This document shows positions 16,263-24,665 of a DNA stretch of 64,000 bases, piece by piece. Position numbers and translations under genes: made by a program. The stretch covers positions 1 through 64,000 of the forward strand of contig NZ_FOVL01000015.1 of the NCBI RefSeq assembly GCF_900115145.1. Reading direction: 5' to 3'. Under the pieces are notes generated by a model, which saw nothing but the letters and a program-made list of their open reading frames with translations, did no database searches and had not been told where the DNA came from. Numbering within the stretch: position 1 is the stretch's first letter; every line of letters begins with the position of its first letter. The DNA is from Salegentibacter flavus. GTDB lineage: Bacteria; Bacteroidota; Bacteroidia; Flavobacteriales; Flavobacteriaceae.

Positions 16263-17369
16263 ATGCCAAAAATTAAAGTACTTCACATCATTAAATCCCT
16301 AGGGCGGGGGGGAGCAGAAATGTTGCTACCCGAAACCCTTAAGCTTCATGATAAGGAAAAATTCGAATTTCATTATATCTATTTTCTTCCATGGAAGGAC
16401 CAGATGGTCGGAGCAATAGAAGATGCCGGGGGGAAAGTGACCTGCTTTGAGGCAAAAGATAATACCCGTTTGTTATTAAAATACAAAAGTATAATCGGAT
16501 ACTGTAAAGCACATAAAATAGACCTGATCCATTGTCATTTACCCTGGGCAGGCTTTGTGGGGAGATTGGTTCATAGAAAAACCGGTATCCCTGTTATATA
16601 CACCGAACACAATATGCAGGAGCGCTATCATATCGCTACCAAAAGTATCAATAAAATCAGTTTTAACTCCCAAAACCTGGCTTTGGGGGTATCCCAGGAT
16701 GTTACCGACTCTATTAAAAAGAACATTCAACCGAAAATTCCTGTTCGAACGCTACTAAACGGGGTGAATACCGAGTCTTTTTTAAGGACATCGGACTCAC
16801 AAATAAGATCGGAGCTGGGGATCCCGGAAGATGCTATTGTAATTGGAAATGTGGCCGTGTTCAGGTTTCAGAAACGACTTGTGGAGTGGTTGCAGGTGAT
16901 AAAAAAAATCAGGGAGACGAATTCAAATGTTTACGGGATAATTGTTGGGGCAGGCCCATTAGAAGAGGAGATCAAAAAGGAATGGAAGGATCTTGAACTG
17001 GAAAATATTGTCTTTTTTCCCGGCCTGAAAACCGACGTAAAGCCTTATTTCGAGGCCATGGATATATTTATGATGTCTTCATCCTTTGAAGGCCTTCCTA
17101 TTGCCTTGCTGGAAGCTATGAGTATGGAATGTGCGGTTGTTTCTACCGATGCGGGAGGGATAAAGGAAGTTATTAGAAACGGAAAAGACGGGCTGACCTG
17201 TCCTGTTGATAAGTGGGAACAACTTTCAGATAAGGTTCAGATTTTAATTGATGAGCCTGAGAGGTTGAAAGAGTATAAACTAGCAGCGCGCAAACGGGTA
17301 AAAGAATCATTTAGTTTACAACGAATGGTTAAGGAATTGGAGGAGCTGTATGAGGAGTTTAGTGCTTAA
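16263..17369 (+). CDS. GT4-family glycosyltransferase
   Basis: A 368-residue GT-B enzyme. It starts KVLHIIKSLGRGGAEMLLPE (GRGGAE motif) and has VYTEHNMQERY in the acceptor lobe. In the donor lobe it has FRFQKRLVEWL and the EX7E block MDIFMMSSSFEGLPIALLEA. It is transcribed from its own promoter, and a non-coding repeat region follows it. The protein is less AT-driven in codon choice than the genes before 16 kb, so it may have a different origin. Sugar specificity is not readable. Confidence 0.9.
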   Translation: MPKIKVLHIIKSLGRGGAEMLLPETLKLHDKEKFEFHYIYFLPWKDQMVGAIEDAGGKVTCFEAKDNTRLLLKYKSIIGYCKAHKIDLIHCHLPWAGFVGRLVHRKTGIPVIYTEHNMQERYHIATKSINKISFNSQNLALGVSQDVTDSIKKNIQPKIPVRTLLNGVNTESFLRTSDSQIRSELGIPEDAIVIGNVAVFRFQKRLVEWLQVIKKIRETNSNVYGIIVGAGPLEEEIKKEWKDLELENIVFFPGLKTDVKPYFEAMDIFMMSSSFEGLPIALLEAMSMECAVVSTDAGGIKEVIRNGKDGLTCPVDKWEQLSDKVQILIDEPERLKEYKLAARKRVKESFSLQRMVKELEELYEEFSA

Positions 17370-17613
17370 GGTTCAATGTTTACATGTGAAGGAGTGACGA
17401 GGTGACGGTATTAAAGACTTAGAGAAGAGGGGACGTGGAGACCGGGGGACTTGGAGAATTGTAATCAGAGCTCAGTATTCTAGGTTCAGGAAGTTTGAAG
17501 TAATCAATAAGTGACGTATTGCAAATAAAATCTTAGTCTGAGTTTGAGCAAATCCACGAAATCCGCTTAAATCCGTAAAATCGATCAAAATCCGTGAAAT
17601 CAAAAAGATAAAA
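17370..17613. repeat. Intergenic mosaic of short degenerate repeats
   Basis: No gene is visible. At 17393-17460 purine-rich direct repeats of the GTGACGAGGTGAC / GGGGACGTGGAGACC kind occur. At 17550-17602 an imperfect tandem array is built on AAATCCNNN units (AAATCCACG, AAATCCGCTT, AAATCCGTAA, AAATCCGTG). Such arrays are common filler between flavobacterial genes. They have no spacer-repeat regularity and are not CRISPR. Confidence 0.6.
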
Positions 17614-18537
17614 ATGATAATCAGAGAAGCCACTCATAGCGATATTCCACAGATACTAAATGTGTTAAAAGCCAGTCTGGGTGAAACTTCTTCTAAAAAA
17701 ACTGAGGCGGTCTGGAGGTTTAAGCATATCAAAAATCCTTTTGGAGAATCTCTTGTTTTGGTAGCCGAAGAAAATAACGAAATAGTGGGGGTAAGGGCAT
17801 TTATGCGATGGAGATGGCAAAGAGGGGAGCAGGTTTACTCTGCATTCAGAGCGGTGGATACCGCGACCCATCCTGATCACCAGGGGAAGGGTATCTTTAA
17901 AAAGCTTACATTAAAGGCTCTGGAAATAGGAAAGGAACGTGGTGATGATTTTGTTTTTAATACACCAAATACCCAAAGTAAGCCGGGATATCTTAAAATG
18001 GGCTGGGAAGAAGTGGATAAGCTTAAAATCCAGTTGCGTCCCCTGAACTTGCTACAGTTTAAAAATAAAGAATTAGAATACGAAACCTCAGGGAAAGAAG
18101 TTGCTATTTCAGAGCTTATGAACACTTATTTTGAGCAATTAAAAACAAGTGACCGACTTTTCACCCCAAAAGACATAGCTTATATAAAATGGCGCTATCT
18201 ACATAATCCTTTACAGAACTATGTAGTAATATTTGACAGAGAATATTTTATAGCCGGTTACGTTAAGGAACGGAAAAAATTCAATGAGTTCAGGGTGTCG
18301 GAGGCTATTATTTCTAAGTTAGGAAAGAAACCGGCTAAATCGGCCCTTCTGAAATTAGCAAAATCATCGGGGGCAAAGGTTTTAAGTGTATCTCCGGATG
18401 CCGGACTTCGTTTTAAAGCAGGAATTACCGGGAATTTTGGGCCTGTTCTTACTTATAAGCCCATTAACCTTGATCAGCCTGAATTTTTAAATTTAAAAAC
18501 CTGGGCTTATAGTTTAGGAGATCTTGAATTATTTTAA
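17614..18537 (+). CDS. GNAT-family acetyltransferase
   Basis: A 307-residue protein with an N-terminal GNAT domain (about 1-145). IIREATHSDIPQILNVL opens it, and AVDTATHPDHQGKGIFKKLT (about residues 86-105) is the acetyl-CoA-binding motif A with the QGKGIF pyrophosphate loop. The C-terminal half is a second, degenerate domain with no motif that I recognise. Its stop is directly followed by the ATG of the membrane protein, so the two are probably co-transcribed. It may acetylate a sugar of the exported glycan; the substrate is unknown. Confidence 0.8.
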   Translation: MIIREATHSDIPQILNVLKASLGETSSKKTEAVWRFKHIKNPFGESLVLVAEENNEIVGVRAFMRWRWQRGEQVYSAFRAVDTATHPDHQGKGIFKKLTLKALEIGKERGDDFVFNTPNTQSKPGYLKMGWEEVDKLKIQLRPLNLLQFKNKELEYETSGKEVAISELMNTYFEQLKTSDRLFTPKDIAYIKWRYLHNPLQNYVVIFDREYFIAGYVKERKKFNEFRVSEAIISKLGKKPAKSALLKLAKSSGAKVLSVSPDAGLRFKAGITGNFGPVLTYKPINLDQPEFLNLKTWAYSLGDLELF

Positions 18538-19731
18538 ATGGTAGGAGTCCTAGTCTTAATATTAGTTCTTTTTCTTATCAATCAGGGCCTTTTTAGTTCT
18601 TTTTCTAAAAGGCATAAATGGTTCTCGAAGAAATTGATGAATTTTTTGTTTCTGTACCATCTTTTCTTTTACGGTGTTTATTATACCTATACTCTTTTTA
18701 ATCGCTCTGATTCTAAATTATATTATGAAAGGCCACAAATGGGTAGTAATTGGTTTGAATTTTTTGGTACCAGTACAACATTTATTGACTTTATGTCCTG
18801 GCCTTTTATCAATATTTTAGGTTTCAGTTATGAAATGATGATGGTGCTCTTTGCCTGGTTCGGATATATCGGTTTTGTATACGCTTATCTTTTCTTTAGG
18901 GAGAATATTCCAGTTAAGATCAAAGTTTTTAATATTGATTTTATTGTTTTGGTGCTGTTCCTTCCCAATATGCATTTCTGGACGGCTTCCCTGGGGAAAG
19001 GAGCTCCAATTTTTATGGGGCTTATGATGTTTGCATATGCTATTAAAGATCCAAAAAAACGATGGGTAGTCTTATTGATCGGATCATTAATAACTTACTA
19101 TATAAGGCCTCATGTTTTTCTGTTTGTTGCGGTTGGGACGGTATTAGGATATATGACTGGGAAGGAAAAAATATCCTTTTGGAAAAAGCTATTGGTCTAT
19201 ATAGGAATGATAGGCAGCCTTCTTTTAGTACAGGATACGATATTGGGAGTGGCCGGGTTAGATGAATCAGAAAATTTGGTACAGGGCTTTGAAGATTTTT
19301 CAGAAGACCGAGCAGGGGAGTTAGCCAGATCGGGCTCAGGAGTTGATATGGCAAATTATCCGCTCCCGTTAAAATTATTCACTTTTTGGTTCAGACCATT
19401 GTTTCTAGATGCTCCTGGAGTTTTAGGATTGATTGTTTCTCTCGAAAATCTAATCTATTTGTTTTTGTTTTTTAAAATTCTAAAGAAGGATTTCATCAGT
19501 TTTCTAAAAAAATCTCCAGTTAGTGTGAAAATGAGCATTACCGTTTTTTTGCTGGCATCAGTTGCCATGTCTTTTGTGATGTCCAACCTGGGGATTATTA
19601 TGCGTCAGAAGTCGATGGTGATGTACTTTCTGTTTTTTGTGATCTATTATTATTTGGCGCAGAAGAAATATGATAGGATTGTAAAATTAAGAAGAAGAAG
19701 GAAAAAAGCTTTGGTGACCTTCTCTAAATAG
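18538..19731 (+). CDS. Polytopic membrane protein, candidate polysaccharide polymerase (Wzy)
   Basis: Its 397 residues contain about nine or ten hydrophobic segments (for example VGVLVLILVLFLINQGLF, IGMIGSLLLVQDTILGV and FLLASVAMSFVMSNLGIIMR) and a polar loop near residues 240-275 rich in acidic residues. It has a basic C-terminal tail (LRRRRKK). It begins the base after the GNAT stop. Location in a glycan cluster with Wza and Wzc homologues, plus this topology, suggests a Wzy-type polymerase, a family with little sequence conservation. No diagnostic motif is visible, so the function is inference. Confidence 0.6.
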   Translation: MVGVLVLILVLFLINQGLFSSFSKRHKWFSKKLMNFLFLYHLFFYGVYYTYTLFNRSDSKLYYERPQMGSNWFEFFGTSTTFIDFMSWPFINILGFSYEMMMVLFAWFGYIGFVYAYLFFRENIPVKIKVFNIDFIVLVLFLPNMHFWTASLGKGAPIFMGLMMFAYAIKDPKKRWVVLLIGSLITYYIRPHVFLFVAVGTVLGYMTGKEKISFWKKLLVYIGMIGSLLLVQDTILGVAGLDESENLVQGFEDFSEDRAGELARSGSGVDMANYPLPLKLFTFWFRPLFLDAPGVLGLIVSLENLIYLFLFFKILKKDFISFLKKSPVSVKMSITVFLLASVAMSFVMSNLGIIMRQKSMVMYFLFFVIYYYLAQKKYDRIVKLRRRRKKALVTFSK

Positions 19732-20051
19732 GGTTGACCGTTTTTCGAGTTGGTAAATTCGTTATTTCTTGAATCCTTACTTCGGTTCACTGCGAAGTAA
19801 AGATCAAGTGAGGTTGACTTCGAGTGGTTTTCCTGGAACGGGAGTGTAAGGGAATCCCGAAAGCTTTCGGGAGTATCGAGAAGTTTTTATATAAAAATGT
19901 GTGAAAGAAAATGTAGAGAGAACATTTGGTTCTCGATACACCTTTGTTCCGCTATTGCTTTGCAAAGGCACCCACCTGACGGTCGGCAGGCTCGAACTCA
20001 ACGGGAATTGCTTTTACTTAAAGATTAATATGTGATTTGTAATTTAGATAT
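19732..20051. repeat. 320-bp intergenic region made of inverted repeats
   Basis: No gene is visible. TTACTTCG (19777-19784) pairs with CGAAGTAA (19793-19800). TCCCGAAAGCTTTCGGGA at 19855-19872 is a perfect 18-bp palindrome. TATCGAGAA (19874-19882) and TTCTCGATA (19930-19938) form an inverted pair. A CCTG...CAGG hairpin lies near 19975-19990. The region looks like a compound repeat element inserted between two transcription units rather than a promoter region. Confidence 0.7.
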
Positions 20052-21023
20052 ATGGAAAATGGAGCATTAGTAATATCATTGGATTTTGAACTGCTGTGGG
20101 GAGTTTTTGATAAAGTGGATTGGAGAGATAGGAAAGCGTATTTTCAGAATACCCGAAAACTTATTCCTGAGATCCTTGAGCTTTTTGAAAAATATGAGAT
20201 TCAATGTACCTGGGCCACGGTGGGGATGTTATTTAATGAGAATTGGGAGGAGTGGAACCTAAATATTCCCCGAGTATTACCCGAATATGACAATAAGAAA
20301 CTATCTGCATATAAATATGGAAAGTCTATTCAAAGTAAAGAGACAGAAGAGCTTTGTTTTGCTCCGGGTCTCATAAGACGGATCAAAGAAACACCGGGAC
20401 AGGAAATTGGGACACACACCTATTCCCATTACTATTGTCTGGAGCCGGGACAGACCCCGGAAAGCTTCAAGGCCGATCTGCAAAAATCCAGGGAGTTGGC
20501 AGAGAAATTTGGAGTAGAATTAAAATCTCTTGTGTTTCCAAGGAATCAATTTAACGCAGATTACCTTGAAGTATGCAAAGAGACGGGATTACAGACTGTG
20601 AGGACCAATCCTGAGGTTTGGTACTGGAAGAATACCCAACAGGATAGCCTTCAGCAGAAAATTTTAAGAACAGGAGATGCCTATATTGGCTTGAACAATA
20701 AATCTTACAGGGATATTCCCGAAATATCTCCCGGAATAACCGGACAAAAAGCAAGTAGATTGCTAAGGCCAAATAGCGGAAAAGGCTTACTTGATAAGGC
20801 ACGTATTAAAAGGATACAATCAGAGATGAGTGCAGCAGCAAAGAATAAAGAAATATATCATTTGTGGTGGCATCCGCATAACTTTGGAGGGAACCCTGAA
20901 AGGAACCTGCAGGAACTGGAGGATATATTAATGCATTTTCAATCCTGCCGGAATAAATTTGGATTTGAATCATTGAATATGGCACGAATTAATGAATTTA
21001 TAGAAACAGAGGCCGATGAATGA
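20052..21023 (+). CDS. Polysaccharide deacetylase family protein (NodB-like)
   Basis: A 323-residue protein with CE4-type elements. ISLDFELLWGVFD (about residues 8-20) supplies the motif 1 Asp, GTHTYSHYYC (about 120) gives the HxxxH metal site, and LVFPRNQFN (about 160) is in motif 3. YHLWWHPHNFGG near residue 280 matches the conserved end of this subgroup, which is common in flavobacterial glycan loci. There is no signal peptide. It overlaps the next gene by eight bases. It may deacetylate a sugar precursor or be a modified, non-hydrolytic member. Confidence 0.78.
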   Translation: MENGALVISLDFELLWGVFDKVDWRDRKAYFQNTRKLIPEILELFEKYEIQCTWATVGMLFNENWEEWNLNIPRVLPEYDNKKLSAYKYGKSIQSKETEELCFAPGLIRRIKETPGQEIGTHTYSHYYCLEPGQTPESFKADLQKSRELAEKFGVELKSLVFPRNQFNADYLEVCKETGLQTVRTNPEVWYWKNTQQDSLQQKILRTGDAYIGLNNKSYRDIPEISPGITGQKASRLLRPNSGKGLLDKARIKRIQSEMSAAAKNKEIYHLWWHPHNFGGNPERNLQELEDILMHFQSCRNKFGFESLNMARINEFIETEADE

Positions 21024-21873
21024 TGTTATTTCCATTATCATTCCCACTTTCAACCGGGCAGATAGTCTTCCCGATGCAATCGGGAGCGTTCTGGAGCAGT
21101 CGGCCGGTAACTGGGAGCTTATCATTGTAGATGATGGCTCAATTGATGACACCAGGCAGGTAATGTCAAAATTCCTTTCGGATGAAAGAGTCAAATATTA
21201 TTTTCAGGAAAATGCAGGAGTTTCTGCAGCGAGAAATAAGGGAGTAGAGTTAAGCCGGGGAGATTATTTAATTTTCCTGGATTCAGATGACAAATTTTTA
21301 CCCGGAATCATTTCCCGATTAAATAAAGTTGATTATTCCAGTTATGATCTGATATGCTGGCAGGTCTCAAAATTGATCGACGGAAAATATTCGGTTTGGA
21401 AACCACAAAAGCTGGAAAAGATCTATAAGAATATTAGGGCGACATTTCTTGCTGGTAGTATTTGCTATAAGAAGGAAGTCTTTTTAAAGGCTGGGGGATA
21501 TGATACTGAAATGTCCTTTGGGGAAAATTATGAGCTGGGAATAAGAATTGGGAATCTGGAAAAACTGAAGATAAAGATCATTAACGAAAGCTTTCTTCTT
21601 TATCGTATTCAAACCAAAAGCAGGACGAGTGATTCTATTCACAATAAACTGAAATCAAATAAATACCTACTTTCCAAACACAAGGAGAAATATAAAAAGG
21701 ACCCTTATTCTTATTCCCGGCTGAAATATCAAATGGCTTATTTAAATGAAAGATCAGGAAATAAGGAGGAGGCTTTAGAGCTTTACCGGGAAGCCTGGAG
21801 TATAAACCTTTTTTATTTTAAAGCTTTTTTAAAAACACTCTGGTTAAGTTTTAAGTTTCAAAAATCAGAGTAG
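21016..21873 (+). CDS. GT2-family glycosyltransferase
   Basis: A 285-residue GT-A enzyme. VISIIIPTFNRADSLPDAIG begins it. DDGSIDDT holds the nucleotide-binding Asp, and FLDSDDKF is the DXD motif that binds the metal and donor. The C-terminal third is basic and could contact the membrane. It is coupled to the deacetylase upstream. It converges with the minus-strand GT2 gene, and the two ends overlap by nine bases with no terminator between them. Confidence 0.88.
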   Translation: MNDVISIIIPTFNRADSLPDAIGSVLEQSAGNWELIIVDDGSIDDTRQVMSKFLSDERVKYYFQENAGVSAARNKGVELSRGDYLIFLDSDDKFLPGIISRLNKVDYSSYDLICWQVSKLIDGKYSVWKPQKLEKIYKNIRATFLAGSICYKKEVFLKAGGYDTEMSFGENYELGIRIGNLEKLKIKIINESFLLYRIQTKSRTSDSIHNKLKSNKYLLSKHKEKYKKDPYSYSRLKYQMAYLNERSGNKEEALELYREAWSINLFYFKAFLKTLWLSFKFQKSE

Positions 21874-22806
21874 GGCCGGTAATAATTTCGCTGCTTTAAA
21901 TGGTTTGAAGTCCTTCAAATATAATGCAAAAAGCATTTTATTGGTGTTTTTCAAGTCTTTTTGAAAACTCCTTGTTAAGCTTTTATCCTTATTGTTATAA
22001 TAAGAGACCAAATTTTTAAAAAGAAGGATTTTTGTACGTAATTGGATCTCTCTGTTTTTTTTGGTCCAAATCCCCCCTGAATGTCTTCGGTAAACAGATG
22101 CTCGTATTTCGGGCTGGAATTTAGCTTTTCCAAAAGTACCCAGCATGCTCAGTATAAAACTATCTACATTAATTACCTGTATCATTTCTTCAGGCAAATC
22201 TCGCAAACAATTACGAAAACAAACCGTAGATAACAATGGATGATAGACTAGTCGTGATAATTCTTCTTTTGTAAGCTCCTTTGCAGGTTGCTCTAATGAA
22301 ATTCTATTCTCTTTGCCGGATTGGGTCTCGTATTTTTCTTCGAACTGATGGTAAGATAAGACAAAGTCAGGTTTAGCTTTAAGAAAGTCCACCTGTTTTT
22401 GCAATTTATGTTGGTCGGTCCAGTAATCATCTCCTTCACAAAAGGCAATATATTCTCCCTTTGCCTGATACAGGTTGTTAATAGCATTGAAATTGCCGGT
22501 GGGAATGTTTAAAACTTTTATTTTATTGGCAGGCTGATGAAGAAATAACCGGATCCTGTCGGGAAACTTTTCGGCATATTTAAGACAGATCTCCCGGGTT
22601 TTATCGGTTGAATCATCCTCGCCAAGCAGAATTTCGATATCAAAATCGGTTTGCTGATCTAAGATAGCATCCAGGCACTGTTCTATATAATCTTCTTGAT
22701 TATAGGTTTGTAGCAGTACGGAAATCAAGGGGGTTTTTGCAACCTGATTCGGAAAGGCTGTGACTTCTGCTTTTTGGTATTTCTTTTTGAATTCTAAAAA
22801 ATCCAT
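21865..22806 (-). CDS. GT2-family glycosyltransferase
   Basis: A 313-residue GT-A enzyme. ISVLLQTYNQEDYIEQCLDA (about 29-48) begins the catalytic domain, LLGEDDSTDKT carries the first Asp motif, and FCEGDDYWTD is the DXD-type metal site. This subgroup (QTYNQ...EGDDYWTD) is frequent in Bacteroidota capsule and O-antigen clusters. It is transcribed opposite to its neighbours, in a two-gene unit with the acyltransferase, and meets that gene at 22806. Confidence 0.88.
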   Translation of the reverse strand: MDFLEFKKKYQKAEVTAFPNQVAKTPLISVLLQTYNQEDYIEQCLDAILDQQTDFDIEILLGEDDSTDKTREICLKYAEKFPDRIRLFLHQPANKIKVLNIPTGNFNAINNLYQAKGEYIAFCEGDDYWTDQHKLQKQVDFLKAKPDFVLSYHQFEEKYETQSGKENRISLEQPAKELTKEELSRLVYHPLLSTVCFRNCLRDLPEEMIQVINVDSFILSMLGTFGKAKFQPEIRASVYRRHSGGIWTKKNREIQLRTKILLFKNLVSYYNNKDKSLTRSFQKDLKNTNKMLFALYLKDFKPFKAAKLLPALL

Positions 22807-23465
22807 TATTTAAGAAATAGTCTGGAGATTTGATCCGGGTCTAGATTTCTTTTGGTTGTTCCTTTATGGGTGAACACAGAAGATTCTAAAATATCCTTTT
22901 CGATAATGCATCCCATACCAATAATAGTATTGGCTGCAATTTCAACGTTTTGCTTTATGGAAGCGTTCAGTCCTAAATAACAATAATCCCCGATCTTTAC
23001 GTTTCCCCCTGTTTTTGATCCGCTGATCAAAGCGTGTTTTCCAATACGGGTATGGTGCCCAATCTGGGAAGTGAACAGGATGGTATTATCGGAAATCCTT
23101 ATAAAAGGTTGGAGAACACAACCTTCATCTACAAAAACATTTTTTCCGGTTTGGAGGTTTTCCCAATGGCTGGATTTGGAAGAGATATATGAGGCAAAAT
23201 CATACCCCATTTCTGCAATTCTATTATAAATCCCTTCCCTTATTTTGTTATTTCCAACAGCAATAAAAAGCACATTTTCAGACGGAGGAAATCTGGTTTC
23301 CAGCTCCTCAAAGCTGAATAAGAGTTTTCCCAGAAACTTATTTGAATTCAAATAGTCTTTTTCAACACAATAAGCTGTTACCTCATAATCACTGTCTTTT
23401 TCAAACACATAGCCAACATATTCGGCGAATTTGCCTACTCCATAAATTATTAAATTCTTCTTCAT
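22806..23465 (-). CDS. Hexapeptide-repeat sugar O/N-acyltransferase (NeuD/PglD-like)
   Basis: A 219-residue protein with a Rossmann-like N-domain (NLIIYGVGKFAEYVGYVF) that binds the sugar nucleotide. The left-handed beta-helix C-domain contains imperfect hexapeptides (GKNVFVDEGCVLQPFIRI, IGHHTRIGKHALISG, IGDYCYLGLNASI). The catalytic His is probably in QIGHHTRIG. It would acetylate a sugar or its nucleotide precursor. It is the first gene of a short minus-strand unit with the GT2 gene. Confidence 0.82.
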   Translation of the reverse strand: MKKNLIIYGVGKFAEYVGYVFEKDSDYEVTAYCVEKDYLNSNKFLGKLLFSFEELETRFPPSENVLFIAVGNNKIREGIYNRIAEMGYDFASYISSKSSHWENLQTGKNVFVDEGCVLQPFIRISDNTILFTSQIGHHTRIGKHALISGSKTGGNVKIGDYCYLGLNASIKQNVEIAANTIIGMGCIIEKDILESSVFTHKGTTKRNLDPDQISRLFLK

Positions 23466-23494
23466 CGAATTCTATTACTATCTAAATGTACCTT

Positions 23495-23502
23495 CAAATA
23501 TA
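23495..23502 (-). promoter_or_regulatory. Candidate -7 promoter element for the minus-strand pair
   Basis: Read on the minus strand this is TATATTTG, an exact TAnnTTTG match, about 30 bases before the ATG at 23465. No convincing -33 TTG is seen at the right distance. Confidence 0.4.
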
Positions 23503-23676
23503 CGGTTTTGAAATTGTTATAAATTATAATTGATGTCTTCCTCATTTTTGTAGGAAGAAAGAGAAAGACTTGCCTTTGGGCAGATCAAAATGAAATCTCA
23601 ACGAAAATCAGACCAAATGTTTTTAAAGGATGATCTATTGATCTAAATTTCATTTGTTTAACTAAAAACAAATCTG

Positions 23677-24456
23677 ATGAAAAGAATAATTTTTTTAGCC
23701 TTTTCTCTGGCCTTAATGTGGTCCTGCAGTTTAGAAGATGAGCCTGTCATTGAATCGGCTATTGATGAAATCGACCTGGTCACAGAACTAGATGGATGTA
23801 TAATCTATTCTTTTGAATTCGGGGATGCCGGACATATTGAGGTTAGAAACTTTTACGATTACCTTTCTATTAAGATTTCTTCAACGCAGGATTATTCCCT
23901 GAAACAACTTAATCTTCATTTTGCTGAAACAGTCGGGGATTTTCCTTTAGTGAATAAAAAGGGGCTTCTTCCGGGTAGGATGGATCATAAATATCGTTTT
24001 GATTCAAATACCTATGAAACTACAATCGAATTTCCTTTGGATGAATTGCCGACTACATTTTTAATTGCTGCTTATGCTAAGTTTGACTCACCAATAGGAA
24101 AATATGAGGCCTGGGCCGGAGATATTCCCGGTGAGCCGGGAGAATGGAGTTATTTTGAATATGCAACTTCAGACTTTCTTTATTATGCAGGTACAGATCA
24201 GGTGAGGGAAATAACACTTTCAGAGGCGACAGCAATAGGAAGCTGGGATGAAGTTCGTAGGCTTTTTGCAAATATGATGGATGACGGGGTAGACCGTACT
24301 AGTGGAACATATAATCCCAGCATCTGGGATGTTATAGATGACTTTAATGATCCTACCCGGGAATCCCAATTGGGTGATTATACCACAACCTACACTTTAG
24401 GAATCGGGGAATGTTCAGATTCGGTTGAACTGACCTTGAGGATAGTTCCGGATTAA
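23677..24456 (+). CDS. Predicted lipoprotein with one copy of a ~90-residue repeat domain
   Basis: A 259-residue secreted lipoprotein. MKRIIFLAFSLALMWSC is a type II signal peptide with Cys17 in the lipobox, followed by acidic SLEDEPV, as in Bacteroidota surface lipoproteins. Residues 35-165 form a beta-rich region with no family that I know. Residues about 171-259 are one copy of a domain also present three times in the next gene: SEATAIGSWDEVRRLF, NPSIWDVIDDFND, LGDYTTTYTLG and SVELTLRIVPD. A good terminator follows at 24481. The function is unknown; the end of the domain resembles Ig/PKD-like adhesin repeats. Confidence 0.8.
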   Translation: MKRIIFLAFSLALMWSCSLEDEPVIESAIDEIDLVTELDGCIIYSFEFGDAGHIEVRNFYDYLSIKISSTQDYSLKQLNLHFAETVGDFPLVNKKGLLPGRMDHKYRFDSNTYETTIEFPLDELPTTFLIAAYAKFDSPIGKYEAWAGDIPGEPGEWSYFEYATSDFLYYAGTDQVREITLSEATAIGSWDEVRRLFANMMDDGVDRTSGTYNPSIWDVIDDFNDPTRESQLGDYTTTYTLGIGECSDSVELTLRIVPD

Positions 24457-24480
24457 AGTTTTCATAGGATTATTTTAAGT

Positions 24481-24513
24481 AAAGACTCCTTACAAGGGAG
24501 TCTTTGCTTTTTT
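24481..24513 (+). terminator. Intrinsic terminator
   Basis: The nine-base stem AAAGACTCC (24481-24489) pairs perfectly with GGAGTCTTT (24497-24505) around a seven-base loop. GC and T6 follow. It ends transcription of the first lipoprotein gene. Confidence 0.9.
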
Positions 24514-24665
24514 ATAGTACTAAAATTTCACTAAACCCTCCAAAATAAAATATAAAATCCTACGAGAAATATACTTTAACAAGTATTTATACCCTATAAC
24601 GATTAGCTAAGCTTTTGGGGATTTTAAGTGGTAAATTTAAATAACCATTTTAAATCCAGACAGCT

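Noticed and set aside
17550-17602. Repeated AAATCC units resembling a CRISPR array
   Set aside because: Units are short, degenerate and directly adjacent, without unique spacers of constant length and without cas genes nearby.
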